Shown: piece by piece, positions 1 to 8,657 of the stretch | How the letters are laid out: the number at the start of each line of letters is the position of its first letter | Position numbering within the stretch: position 1 is the first letter of the stretch | From: Alphaproteobacteria bacterium | Lineage (GTDB): Bacteria > Pseudomonadota > Alphaproteobacteria > Ferrovibrionales > Ferrovibrionaceae | Reading direction: 5' to 3' | DNA length: 64,000 nt | NCBI GenBank assembly: GCA_947473805.1 | Contig: CANJGB010000005.1 | Span: forward strand, 62,001-126,000 | Notes under the pieces: generated by a model | What the model saw: only the letters and a program-made list of their open reading frames with translations | Told to the model about the DNA's origin: nothing | Databases searched by the model: none | Program-made: the position numbers and the translations under genes

Positions 1-362
1 CCCAGCGTGCTGTCGAAGCCGTCAGCAACAATGGCGCCGACCTTGTGCCCCGCCTGTTTCAGGTGACGGGCCAGCGGTTCCAGCAGCAGCGCGCCGCGCG
101 GGTTCAGCGCCTGGACGTGCAACACCTCGCCGCGCGCAACGAGTTCCAGCGGCGGGTCGGCGAAGCCGAAGTCCCACCGGCTGTAGCGGTTGGGAAATTC
201 GAACGCCGAGGAAAAGACGCAGCCCTTGCGCGTGTCGAGCCGGTCGACCAGCGGCGCCAGCGAACCCTCATAGTCTTCGCTATAGCGGCGCACCGCGACC
301 TCGACGCCACAGGGCGTGGCGTAGCGGTGCAGGGTGGGGGGGGCGTTCAGGTCGATGTTCAT
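1..362 (-). CDS. trpE(G): Anthranilate synthase, fused TrpE(G) type (5' part only)
   Basis: This is the first ~120 residues of anthranilate synthase, which makes anthranilate from chorismate and glutamine at the start of tryptophan synthesis. The gene runs off the left edge. The block SSAFEFPNRYSRWDFGFADP at residues 51-70 is typical of the alphaproteobacterial TrpE(G) fusion; the amidotransferase half is outside the window, so the fusion is inferred. The ATG at 362 follows GAGGAA/GAAGG. Codons near the start contain a run of eight G/C bases (336-343), a possible slippage spot. An attenuator precedes the gene at 411-537. Confidence 0.85.
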   Translation of the reverse strand, partial: MNIDLNAPPTLHRYATPCGVEVAVRRYSEDYEGSLAPLVDRLDTRKGCVFSSAFEFPNRYSRWDFGFADPPLELVARGEVLHVQALNPRGALLLEPLARHLKQAGHKVGAIVADGFDSTL

Positions 363-410
363 CCTTCGGGTTCCTCAGTCCTGGGGGCCGGCGGAGGACG
401 AACGGGGCAG

Positions 411-445
411 AAAATCAAAAAGGCCGTCTCGTCTCCGAGGCGGCC
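411..445 (-). terminator. Trp attenuator terminator hairpin
   Basis: Read on the minus strand, a 10-bp stem with one mismatch closes a GAGA tetraloop (arms 436-445 and 422-431). It is followed by TTTTTGATTTT, a normal intrinsic terminator. It lies between the Trp-rich leader peptide and trpE(G). Its upstream arm (GGGCCGCC) can pair instead with GGCGGCTC just after the leader stop codon, giving an alternative antiterminator of about 8 bp. That is the classic attenuation arrangement. Confidence 0.8.
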
Positions 446-489
446 CGATCTTCATGTCACATGCACAAGGGATCGTGGGAGCCGCCGCT

Positions 490-537
490 TCAGCGGCGCC
501 ACCAACGACGGGTTTCCATATGCACGCGGTTCAACAT
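490..537 (-). CDS. trpL: Tryptophan leader peptide TrpL (15 aa)
   Basis: This short frame encodes MLNRVHMETRRWWRR and ends in TGA. Two adjacent Trp codons (TGG TGG) near the end act as the tryptophan sensor: ribosome stalling there would favour the antiterminator. The stop codon lies in the loop of a 7-bp hairpin, CGCCGCT-GA-AGCGGCG. No ribosome-binding site is seen upstream. A promoter at 545-573 places the transcription start at or within two bases of the ATG, so the message looks leaderless, as described for rhizobial trpL. The short frame is supported by context rather than homology. Confidence 0.8.
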   Translation of the reverse strand: MLNRVHMETRRWWRR

Positions 538-544
538 GGCGCGG

Positions 545-573
545 ACCATAGCCGGGGCCGGGAAAGTGGTCAA
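545..573 (-). promoter_or_regulatory. Promoter of trpL-trpE(G)
   Basis: A -35 TTGACC (568-573) and -10 TATGGT (545-550) are separated by exactly 17 bp. The -10 element ends seven bases before the trpL ATG, so transcription should start at the ATG itself. The promoter begins only 28 bp after the stop codon of the upstream substrate-binding protein. Confidence 0.65.
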
Positions 574-600
574 GCGGGGTTCCCCTGCCGCGTCTGCCGC

Positions 601-2192
601 CTACTCCACCCGCACGGAGCGGAGCGGGAAGTAGTTGTCGGCGCGCTGGACCAGTTTCACATTGTCCTTGGTGGCCCACAGCACGACCTGCTGGTGCAAC
701 GGCAGGGCCAGCACGTTGTCGCGGATGTAGACCAGCCCCTCGCGGATCAGCGCGTTGCGCTTGGCCAGGTCGGTTTCGCCGCCCATGGTGAGGCCGAGCC
801 GTTCGAGTTCCGGGAAATTGTTGTTGTGGAAATTGAACAGGCCCTGGCGGATGTCCGCCTTGCGGGGCATGAACAGGCTGAAGATCGTGTTGTGCGCATC
901 GTAGGTCGTGGGCGCCCAGCCGACAAAGGCGATGCTGGCGGCGCCGTAGCCCGGCGGCGAGATCTTCGCGCCGTACAGGCTCATCGGCATGGCGGTGAGC
1001 TTCACCTTCACGCCGATCTGCGCCAGCATGCCGACAACCGCGACGCAGATCTGCTCGTCATTGACGTAGCGGTTGTTCGGGCACTCCATCGCCACTTCAA
1101 AACCGTCGGGATAGCCGGCATCAGTCAGCAGCTTCTTTGCCGCCGCGTAGTCGGGCTTGCCCGGCTTGTTCAGCGCTGCGTCGTAGCCGTTGATGCCCGG
1201 GCCAACCACCAGCGTGTTGGGCAGCGAGAAGCCGCGCATGATCTTGGTCTTGATCGCTTCGCGGTCGATGGCGAACTGCAGCGCCTGGCGGACGCGCAGG
1301 TCGCGGAACGGGTTCTTGCCCTTCACGCTGCTGCCGACCAGTTCATCGCTGCCCTGGTCGAGCGCGAGAAAGATGGTGCGGGTTTCCGGCGACTGCACGA
1401 CGCGCAGCCCCTTGCGCTTGGACAGGTCGTCGACATTCTGGGTTGGCACGCTGTAGATCATGTCGACCGAGCCGGCGCGCAGCGCCGATACCCGGGCGTT
1501 CGGGTCCTTCAGCAGGTTGAAGGTCACCTTGGTCAGGTTGTGCGTGGGCTTGTCCCACCAGCCGGCATAGGGCTCCCACTCGGTCTCGATTCCGGCCGGC
1601 GCGACTTCACGACGAACGGGCCGGTGCCGTTGGAATGCAGGACGGCGAAGTTCTCTTCGTTCTTCGCCACCTCGGCGATGCGGGTGAGATTGTTCCGCTC
1701 GGACCAGCTCTTGGACATGATCAGCCAATTGGCCAATTCCTCGGGCAGGACCGGGTTGGGTGCGCGGGTGACGACGTCGACGGTGAAGTCATCGACCTTG
1801 GTCATCTCCTTCACCGAGGCGAAATAGCCCGCGATGGAGGTGCCGGCACCGGCCGAGGCGCGCTGGTACGAGAAGATCACATCGTCGGCGGTGAACGGCG
1901 TACCGTCCTGGAAGCGGACGTTGCGGCGCAGCGTGTAGCGCCACGTGGTCGGCGCCACCAGCTTCCACTCGGTGGCGAGAGAGGGTTCCAGCTTCAGGTC
2001 GGGACCGCGGCGCGTCAGCCCCTCGTACGTGCTCTCGGCGAACATGAGGTCGAACACGACGTTGCGGGCGTAGGGATCGAGCGTCGCCGCGTCGAGATCG
2101 TTCGCCCACTTGAAGGTCTTGGCCGCCGCCGGCTGGAGTGCAATGCCCGCAAGCAGCAGGGCGGTCACGATCCCGATTTTGCCCATATGCAT
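601..2192 (-). pseudogene. Peptide-type ABC substrate-binding protein (SBP family 5), frameshifted
   Basis: This is a periplasmic solute-binding protein of the dipeptide/oligopeptide class, split over two frames. The first part starts at ATG 2192 with GAGGG upstream and a signal peptide ending LQPAAA. It carries the family block DGTPFTADDVIFSYQ and reads through NGTGPFVVKSR. The second part resumes at AGIETEWEPYAGWWDKPTH and continues to the stop at 601. The break lies at about 1592-1606 and looks like one missing base. The two halves make a full-length protein of about 525 residues. Either the gene is recently broken or the assembly lost a base. No permease genes adjoin it. Confidence 0.75.
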
Positions 2193-2310
2193 ACAACGCC
2201 CTCGCCTATTGACCAAATCGATCAAGATTCGGGCAACGGTGACAGGAAAGTTGCGGGCGTGCAATGCCCAGAGTGGTTAACGCAGGGTCGCAGCGTGGTT
2301 GCGTTTTTGA

Positions 2311-2328
2311 CGCACCGTCAGCGGTGCG
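2311..2328. terminator. Hairpin downstream of the methyltransferase/cNMP/ABC exporter genes
   Basis: A perfect 7-bp inverted repeat, CGCACCG-N4-CGGTGCG, lies just after the last gene of the minus-strand exporter set. There is no U-tract on the minus strand, so it may be a weak or Rho-assisted terminator or an mRNA-stabilising hairpin. Confidence 0.3.
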
Positions 2329-2344
2329 GTCACGCATGTCGGTG

Positions 2345-2833
2345 TTATAGGGAACGCCGCAGATTGTATGAGCCGGCGACCGCGCCCGGCGGCAGCGGCA
2401 CGATTTCGGTGTCGTCGACCTGCAGCGGCTGGTCGGATGCAACATAGCCGCCGCGCGCCAGCAGTGGCCGCAGGCGCGGACCCAGCCAGGCTGCCATGGC
2501 GGCGGTCTTGTCCGCGTGGCCGGAGCCGAAGTCGGCATGGATCAGCGGGGCCGGTGCGCCGATCCACGCCGGCGCCGCCGGGATGGTTTTGCGGAAATCG
2601 CCGAGGATCAGCAGATGGTCGGGCGGAATACTGTCCGGGTGGGCGGCCACCTCGAATTCGAACACCCAGATGTCACGCGTCGGGAAGAGTTCGCGCAGGT
2701 GCGAATAGGTCCGCCCGTTGCCAAGGCCCAGTTCCAGCACCGGACCCGGCATGGCCGCGACGAGGGGCGCCAGGTAGTTCAGGCAGGCGCGCTGGGCCGT
2801 GACCCGGTTGATGAAGCTGTCGAGGCGGCTCAC
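2345..2833 (-). CDS. SAM-dependent methyltransferase (Methyltransf_17-like)
   Basis: This is a 162-residue class I methyltransferase. The SAM-binding motif I is VLELGLGNGRTYSHLRE at about residues 26-42, followed by the acidic end of strand 2 (WVFEFEV). I chose the GTG start at 2833 because it overlaps the stop of the cNMP-binding gene (GTGA) and puts motif I at the usual distance; the longer frame upstream lies inside that gene. The substrate is unknown. Position as third gene after the exporter and the cNMP-binding protein suggests it serves the same pathway. The Pfam family is from memory. Confidence 0.7.
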   Translation of the reverse strand: MSRLDSFINRVTAQRACLNYLAPLVAAMPGPVLELGLGNGRTYSHLRELFPTRDIWVFEFEVAAHPDSIPPDHLLILGDFRKTIPAAPAWIGAPAPLIHADFGSGHADKTAAMAAWLGPRLRPLLARGGYVASDQPLQVDDTEIVPLPPGAVAGSYNLRRSL

Positions 2834-3291
2834 GTCGTCTGCTTGAGCTTTTCGGCCACGGCGCGCCAGTCGGCCGTCGTGCGCTCCAGACGCTGGGCCA
2901 GCACCCGCATGATCTCGATCGCCATTTGCGGAAACTCGGTAACAAGGCGGAAGAACAGGTCCTTGGAGATGCGCAAGGTGGTCAGCGGGGAAGCGGCCTG
3001 GACGGTCGCGGTGCGCGGCACGTCGCACAGGATGGCGATTTCGCCGACGAAATCGTTGCCGTGCAGCTGCGCCACCTTGAGCGGGCCCGACGGCGTTTCG
3101 ACGATGATGTCCGCATCGCCGGAAATGATGATGTAGGCGGCATCGCCGGGATCGCCCTGGCGGAACAGCGTGCTGCCGGTCGGAAAAGTCAGCCGCTCGC
3201 TGGTAAAGGCCAGCAGCTTCAGCTTTGACGGCTCGATCTTGGCGAACAGCGGAATCCGCCGCAGCAACTCGACTTCTTCATTAAGACTCAC
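2830..3291 (-). CDS. Cyclic-nucleotide-binding domain protein
   Basis: This 153-residue protein is almost entirely one cNMP-binding beta-roll. The phosphate-binding cassette is FVGEIAILCDVPRTATVQA (residues ~82-100), with the Glu and Arg expected to contact a cyclic nucleotide. No DNA-binding helix-turn-helix follows, so it is not a CRP-type regulator. It ends in a charged helix (LAQRLERTTADWRAVAEKL). It sits between the ABC exporter (28 bp gap) and the methyltransferase (4-bp overlap). It may sense cAMP or cGMP, or have kept the fold without the ligand, to modulate the exporter; this is inference. Confidence 0.8.
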   Translation of the reverse strand: MSLNEEVELLRRIPLFAKIEPSKLKLLAFTSERLTFPTGSTLFRQGDPGDAAYIIISGDADIIVETPSGPLKVAQLHGNDFVGEIAILCDVPRTATVQAASPLTTLRISKDLFFRLVTEFPQMAIEIMRVLAQRLERTTADWRAVAEKLKQTT

Positions 3292-3319
3292 GGCTAGCTA
3301 CCTCCCGCCGCACCGGTAC

Positions 3320-5974
3320 TCAGGTGCGGGCCAGCAGTTTGTGGAATTCCGTACCGTCGCGGTTCAGCTCGGCGAACTTGCCTTGCTCGACCAGGCGGCC
3401 GTCGGCGATGACGAGGATGCGGTCGAAGCGTTCGGCCTGGGCCGCGCGGTGCAGCGACCAGATGATGCCCTTGCCCTGGAAGGCCTCGAACAGGCTGTCC
3501 ATGATCCGGGTCTGGGTCGCGGCGTCCAGCGTCGCGGTCGCTTCCGACAGCAGCAGGATGTCCGGCCGCTTCAGTGCCGCGCGGGCAATGGCCAGCTTCT
3601 GCCGCTGGGCCGAGGACAGCCGGCTGCCGCCGATGCCGACCTCGTAGTTCAGCCCCACCTGGGTGATGGTGGGGCGCAGATCGAGGTCGCGGATCACGTC
3701 GGCGGTCAGCATGCCGACGCGCTCGGCCGCCTGCGCCTGGCCGTAGCCGACCTTGCCGAACAGGATGTTGTCCAGCAGGTTCGCGGCTCGGGTGTACTGC
3801 TCCGGATCGAAGAACGCGACGGCGCCCTTGAGATCGGCCGGCAGGTCGGCGGCGAACACCTCGCGCGCCTTGATGACCAGCGCCTTGAAGTCGGCGTCCA
3901 GATGGCCCAGGCGGTGACGCGCCGGGATCAGCTTGAACGGCAGCGACATCAGCCGCCCGCGGTCGGCGTCGGAAATCTGCGCGAACTTGTCGGGGCTGGT
4001 GCGCGCCAGGATGTCCTTGAACTCGGGCAGATCGTCGGACGAGATGAAGCTGAACTGCTGGAAGAACTCGTGATCGGGCGGCAGGTCGGCAAACAGTTCG
4101 ACCATGGTCTTCGCGACGTCGTAGCCGATGGCCAGGAAGCGGTCCTTCAGCCCGACCTTGTCCAGCACCGACAGCATGTACTTGTTGCTGGCGATGCGCT
4201 CGAGGTCGAACTTGTCGCCGACCGGCGTGCCGAACAGCAGGTTCTCGGCCACGGTAGCGTTGTCGTTGTAGCGGGCGCGGTCCCAGATCTCGACCAGGGC
4301 GGCCACGGCCGGGTCGTCGAGACGGGCGCGGAAGGCCTGGCGTGCCTCCATGATGCGGGCGGCGAGTTCGGGATCGCGTGCCGGATCGATCACGCCGCGC
4401 AGGCCCAGCTGGTAGACGTCGTCGTCGAACGACGCAGTGGCCAGCGCCTTCAGCGTTGCCGCCGTCAGGCCGTCGGGCCCGTCGACGCCGGCGGCGGCGT
4501 AGTCGGTCCAGTCGGCGGCCGGATCCTCGGCGCTGTTCCCGGAGGCCAGCGCCTCGCCGGTCTCGCGGTCGAAGCGGCGCTTCTCTGCGCCGTCATAGTC
4601 GCGCAATTTCAGCGGCCGCTGGCGCAGGCCGAACAGCAGGTTGTCGGCGATGGTGCTGTTGAACATGTAGCTGCTGGCGCCGATGAAGGTGGTGCGCCGG
4701 CCGGTGATCGCCTCGGGCATCTCGGCGATGTCGGCGCCGCCGATCATGATCTTGCCGCGCGACGGGTCGAGCAGGCGCGCAATCAGCAGCAGCAGTTCGT
4801 CGCGGCCCATGCCGCCGACGACGGCGGTGCTGCCCGGGTTGGGCAGGGTGACGGTGACGCCATCAACCACGCTGGTGCCGTGGTCGTCGGTGAAGCTGAC
4901 ATTGCTGAGGACGATGTCGCCGTTGAGGTTCGGAATCTGTTCAGGCTCGAGCAGCTGCTGCTCGGGCGGGCGCATGCCCTCGGGCGCGAACTGCGCGATG
5001 ATCTGCTCGTACTTGATGCGCGCATCCTCGCGCGCCTGGTAGTGCGTCAGCAGCTCCTTCCACGGGCCGCCCATTTCCTTCTGCGCGGCAACCGCGGCGA
5101 CGATGGTACCGACATCGAGGCTGCCCTGGATCACCAGGTAGCCGCCAATGGCGTAGAAGAAGAACGGGCCCAGCTGCTGGATGAAGTTGTTGATGAACTT
5201 GATGACGAACTTGCGCTGGTAGATTTCGTAGCGCACCCAGTAGATCGCGCCGAGGCGGCGGGCGAATTCCGCGCGCAGGCGGTGCGAGCCGTGATGGGCA
5301 TGCACTTCCTGCACGCCGGAAATCGTTTCGCCGATGCGGTCGGCCAGGCGGCGGGCGCCCTTCACACGCTCCTTGCCCAGCGCGTTCACCTTCCGCTGCA
5401 GCTTCGGGATGAAATAGAATTGCAGGGGATAGAGCGCAACGCCGGCCAGGCCCATCATCCAGTTCTGGACCATGAGGAAGGCGAAGGTGACCAGCAGCAT
5501 GCCGCCCTGGAAGATCGGCAGCGCAAAACTTTCGGCGATGAAGCCGCCCAGCGGCTCGACCTCGGCGGTGATCATCGGGATGATCTCGCCCTGGCTCATC
5601 TTCTTGAAGGTTGGCAGCGGGAAGCGCATGACCCGCGAATAGAGTTCGTAGCGCATGCGGCGCAGCATGCGCTCGCCGGAAATGCCCTGGTAGACGTTGA
5701 TGGCGTACTTGAACGCCTGCTGCACCAGCACCAGGAACAGGAACACGCCGCAGAGCCACAGCAGGTAGCCGACCTTGTCGAGCTGGAAAAGCCCCAGCCC
5801 GGCGATATCGACCGGATAGGTCACGCCCTTGCTGGATATGCCCTTGTTGACGATCGCCTTGGGGATATCGAGAAAGTAGTAGTAGGGAATGAAGGACGCG
5901 ACCGACAGCACCGTCAGGATGATCTGCTGACGCAAACTGTACTTGATGATGAACTTGTAGAGACTGTGCTCCAT
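3320..5974 (-). CDS. ABC exporter-like membrane protein with degenerate, expanded nucleotide-binding domain
   Basis: This 884-residue protein has an exporter-type membrane domain at about 1-310 (first helix around residues 16-35). Its ATPase half is abnormal. The Walker A position reads VVGGMGRDELL (~387-397) and lacks the GK[S/T] core. The signature is LSSAQRQ (~787) and Walker B is LLLSEATATLD, with Ser for Asp. The H-loop His (WSLHR) remains. Walker A and signature are about 400 residues apart instead of ~110-120. That stretch holds three NLLFG/NILFG motifs (TIADNLLFG, TVAENLLFG, LLDNILFG), suggesting internal duplication. It is probably a poor or non-hydrolysing transporter, diverging from glycosyltransferase genes. 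Confidence 0.75.
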   Translation of the reverse strand: MEHSLYKFIIKYSLRQQIILTVLSVASFIPYYYFLDIPKAIVNKGISSKGVTYPVDIAGLGLFQLDKVGYLLWLCGVFLFLVLVQQAFKYAINVYQGISGERMLRRMRYELYSRVMRFPLPTFKKMSQGEIIPMITAEVEPLGGFIAESFALPIFQGGMLLVTFAFLMVQNWMMGLAGVALYPLQFYFIPKLQRKVNALGKERVKGARRLADRIGETISGVQEVHAHHGSHRLRAEFARRLGAIYWVRYEIYQRKFVIKFINNFIQQLGPFFFYAIGGYLVIQGSLDVGTIVAAVAAQKEMGGPWKELLTHYQAREDARIKYEQIIAQFAPEGMRPPEQQLLEPEQIPNLNGDIVLSNVSFTDDHGTSVVDGVTVTLPNPGSTAVVGGMGRDELLLLIARLLDPSRGKIMIGGADIAEMPEAITGRRTTFIGASSYMFNSTIADNLLFGLRQRPLKLRDYDGAEKRRFDRETGEALASGNSAEDPAADWTDYAAAGVDGPDGLTAATLKALATASFDDDVYQLGLRGVIDPARDPELAARIMEARQAFRARLDDPAVAALVEIWDRARYNDNATVAENLLFGTPVGDKFDLERIASNKYMLSVLDKVGLKDRFLAIGYDVAKTMVELFADLPPDHEFFQQFSFISSDDLPEFKDILARTSPDKFAQISDADRGRLMSLPFKLIPARHRLGHLDADFKALVIKAREVFAADLPADLKGAVAFFDPEQYTRAANLLDNILFGKVGYGQAQAAERVGMLTADVIRDLDLRPTITQVGLNYEVGIGGSRLSSAQRQKLAIARAALKRPDILLLSEATATLDAATQTRIMDSLFEAFQGKGIIWSLHRAAQAERFDRILVIADGRLVEQGKFAELNRDGTEFHKLLART

Positions 5975-6210
5975 ATGGCCCCGCCCGGTGCAAGCGCTCG
6001 GCTGCCGCCCGGCCCCCTGTAATGCCCCGCCCCGCCATTACCGCTAACGGGCCGCCCGCCGGCAGGTTATACGAGGGTCATGCAAGGGTAAACCGCTAGC
6101 CCGCGCCAGACTAAAATATAGGCATCGGTGGCAGAATTGGCTTTCCGGTTCACGGGCCGTCATGCAATAGTCCGGTTGAAATGCGGCCGGACAGGGGGGC
6201 AAAGTCCGCC
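5975..6210. promoter_or_regulatory. Divergent control region, exporter set / glycosyltransferase operon
   Basis: This 236-bp gene-free stretch separates two divergent operons. On the minus strand GTTTAC and TATAAC (6066-6071) are 16 bp apart and could drive the ABC exporter. On the plus strand TAAAAT (6114-6119) is a -10 candidate without a convincing -35. The word CATGCAA occurs three times around it. One shared region would let both operons be co-regulated. Confidence 0.4.
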
Positions 6211-7437
6211 ATGCAACGCCGGACGGATGGCTCTAGGGTCCTCGTCTACAGTCACGACACTTTCGGTTTGGGGCACCTGCGACGGTGCCGGACGATCTCC
6301 CATTCCCTTGTCGAACATAACAAGAATCTCTCGGTTCTTATTCTATCGGGCTCGCCGATCATCGGCAGTTTCGACTTCCGCAGCCGCGTCGACTTCGTCC
6401 GCGTGCCGGGCGTCATCAAGCTGCGCGACGGGCAGTACACGTCGCTGAACCTGCACATGGACATCGAGGAGACGCTGGAACTGCGCTCGTCGGTGATCCA
6501 GCACACCGCCCTGATCTTCGATCCCGACGTCTTCATCATCGACAAGGAGCCGACGGGCCTGCGCGGCGAGGTGCTGGAAACCATGCGCCTGCTGAAGGCG
6601 CGGGGCACCAAGCTGGTCCTCGGCCTGCGGGACGTGATGGACGAGCCGGCCGCCCTGGCACCGGAATGGCACCGCAAGAACGTGATGCCGGCGCTGCGCG
6701 ACCTGTTCGACGAAATCTGGATCTATGGCCTGCCGCAGATCTGCGATCCGCTGGAGGGCATTGCCCTGCCAGAGAAGGTGAAGCGGAAGATTTTCTATAC
6801 CGGCTACCTGAAGCGCTACTCGAACGAGCCGCCGCCGGAACACCAGCTGCCCGGCATCTGCGAGCGGCCCTTCCTGCTGGTCACCCCGGGCGGCGGCGGC
6901 GATGGCGAGGCCCTGATCGACTGGGTGCTGAAGGCCTACGAGAGCACCCGCCTGCTGCCCTACCCGGCGCTACTGGTGCTGGGGCCGTTCATGGACCGCG
7001 AGATTCGCGCCGGCTTCATCGAACGGTGCCGGAAGCTGCGCCGGGTCGATGCCATCACCTTCGATGCGCACATGGAGCATCTGGTGGCCAATGCGGTCGG
7101 CGTGGTGGCGATGGGCGGCTACAACACGTTCTGCGAGATCCTGTCGCTGGACAAGAGGGCCATCATCGTGCCGCGCACCGCGCCCCGCATGGAGCAGTAC
7201 ATCCGCGCCAGCCGGGCGCAGGAACTGGGCCTCGTCCGCATGCTGGTCGACGACGGCACGCGCGACCCGGCGGTGATGGCCACCGCGCTGCGCAACCTGC
7301 CGCAGCAGCGGCTGCCGTCCGAGGTCGTCGTACCCGGCCTGCTGGAAGGCCTGGAGAACGTCAACCGCCTGATCCAGCGCTGGCTGCGGCCGCTGCCCGC
7401 GAAAGACGGGGCCGACACGGCCTCCCGGCGCGCCTGA
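6211..7437 (+). CDS. Glycosyltransferase, COG4671-like (GT-B fold)
   Basis: This is a predicted glycosyltransferase of about 408 residues. The N-terminal domain begins VLVYSHDTFGLGHLRRCRTI, the acceptor-side block of this family. The C-terminal domain holds the donor-site region LLVTPGGGGDGEALIDWVL and VANAVGVVAMGGYNTFCEIL. I chose ATG 6211 because the conserved strand begins soon after it and GGGGGG lies upstream; an ATG at 6181 would add ten residues. It is the first gene of a six-gene run ending at 12160. Acceptor and sugar cannot be read from sequence. Confidence 0.75.
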   Translation: MQRRTDGSRVLVYSHDTFGLGHLRRCRTISHSLVEHNKNLSVLILSGSPIIGSFDFRSRVDFVRVPGVIKLRDGQYTSLNLHMDIEETLELRSSVIQHTALIFDPDVFIIDKEPTGLRGEVLETMRLLKARGTKLVLGLRDVMDEPAALAPEWHRKNVMPALRDLFDEIWIYGLPQICDPLEGIALPEKVKRKIFYTGYLKRYSNEPPPEHQLPGICERPFLLVTPGGGGDGEALIDWVLKAYESTRLLPYPALLVLGPFMDREIRAGFIERCRKLRRVDAITFDAHMEHLVANAVGVVAMGGYNTFCEILSLDKRAIIVPRTAPRMEQYIRASRAQELGLVRMLVDDGTRDPAVMATALRNLPQQRLPSEVVVPGLLEGLENVNRLIQRWLRPLPAKDGADTASRRA

Positions 7438-7448
7438 CCTCGACCTAC

Positions 7449-8657
7449 GTGGGCGGTCCCGGCCGGGTGGCCTTTATCCTCAAAGGCTATCCGCGCCTGT
7501 CGGAAACCTTCATTGCGCAGGAAATTGCGGCGCTGGAAGCGCGCGGCCTCGACATCAGTATCGTCTCGCTGCGCCACCCGACCGACACGCTGCGCCACCC
7601 GGTGCACAATCAGATCCGGGCGCCGGTCCTGTACCTGCCGGAATATCTGCATGACGAGCCGGGCCGGGTGTTCCGTGGCGCGCTGTCGGCCCTACATCGC
7701 CCCGGCCTGTGGCCGGCACTGGCGCTGTGGCTGCGCGACCTGGTGCGGGACCCGAGCCGCAATCGCGTCCGCCGCTTCGGCCAGGCGCTGGTCCTGGCGC
7801 GCGAGTTGCCGCCGGGAACGACGTGGCTGCACGCGCATTTCATGCATACGCCGGCGTCGGTCGCGCGCTATTGCGCGAAGCTCACCGGCTTGAAGTGGAG
7901 CCTGTCGGCCCATGCGCGCGACATCTGGACCTCGCCCGACTGGGAAAAGGCCGAGAAGCTGGCAGATTGCCGCTGGGCGGTAACGTGCACCAGGGGTAAT
8001 GCCGAACATCTGGCCGCACTGGCGCCGAAGGGGCGGGTCGAACTGGTCTATCACGGCCTGGACCTCACCCGCTTTGCGCCGGCGCCGCCGAGACCTGAGA
8101 ACGCCGTACCCGTGATCCTGTCGGTCGGGAGGCTGGTGCAGAAAAAGGGCTATACCGACTTACTCGACGCCCTGGCCCTACTGCCGAACGACCTGCCCTG
8201 GCGGTTCGTCCATGTGGGGAGAGGGCCGCTGAAGGATGACCTGACCGCACAGGCGAAACGCCTGGGCCTGAGTGACAGAATCGAGTGGCGTGGCCCGGCG
8301 GCGCAGGAAGCGGTACTACAACACTACCGCGATAGTGACTTGTTCGTTTTGGCCAGTCGTACTGCCGACGACGGCGACCGCGACGGCCTGCCGAATGTGC
8401 TCGTAGAAGCCCAGAGTCAGGGCCTTGCGTGTATTTCCACCGACCTCTCGGCGATCCCGGAACTGATCGAGAGCGGCGTGACCGGGGTGCTGGTCCCGCC
8501 CGGAAACACTACCGAGTTGGCCCGAGCAATCACTACCTTGCTGCGCGATCGCGCGATACGCACGCGGCTGGCCGAAGCCGGCGAGATAAGCGTGCGCGCA
8601 CGGTTTTCAATGGATGCCGGGATCGCGCGCCTGGCCGCGAAGTTCGGCCTGCCATGA
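7449..8657 (+). CDS. Glycosyltransferase family 4
   Basis: This ~402-residue GT-B enzyme starts VAFILKGYPRLSETFIAQEI, the usual opening of colanic-acid-type GT4 enzymes. Further motifs are WLHAHFMHTPASVARY, LSVGRLVQKKGYTDLLDAL and the donor-site EX7E region (DGLPNVLVEAQSQGLACISTD). The open frame extends upstream within the previous gene, but similarity begins only after the stop at 7437. GTG 7449 or GTG 7467 are the likely starts; no clear ribosome-binding site decides between them. The stop overlaps the next start by four bases. Confidence 0.75.
   Translation: MGGPGRVAFILKGYPRLSETFIAQEIAALEARGLDISIVSLRHPTDTLRHPVHNQIRAPVLYLPEYLHDEPGRVFRGALSALHRPGLWPALALWLRDLVRDPSRNRVRRFGQALVLARELPPGTTWLHAHFMHTPASVARYCAKLTGLKWSLSAHARDIWTSPDWEKAEKLADCRWAVTCTRGNAEHLAALAPKGRVELVYHGLDLTRFAPAPPRPENAVPVILSVGRLVQKKGYTDLLDALALLPNDLPWRFVHVGRGPLKDDLTAQAKRLGLSDRIEWRGPAAQEAVLQHYRDSDLFVLASRTADDGDRDGLPNVLVEAQSQGLACISTDLSAIPELIESGVTGVLVPPGNTTELARAITTLLRDRAIRTRLAEAGEISVRARFSMDAGIARLAAKFGLP

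Noticed and set aside
571-600. GGGGAACCCC hairpin after the binding-protein gene
   Set aside because: The palindrome is only 10 bp, has no U-tract, and overlaps the -35 region of the trp promoter; chance is likely.
1592-1606. Programmed ribosomal frameshift in the binding protein
   Set aside because: There is no slippery heptamer and no stimulating structure; a lost base or decay is simpler.
334-1827. Long plus-strand open frame (about 500 codons)
   Set aside because: It is the mirror of the substrate-binding protein and trp leader; its translation has no domain pattern, while the minus strand shows clear family motifs.
3170-6022. 950-codon plus-strand open frame
   Set aside because: It lies opposite the ABC exporter and is rich in Val, Gln and Asp as expected from a GC-rich antisense frame; no recognisable motif.
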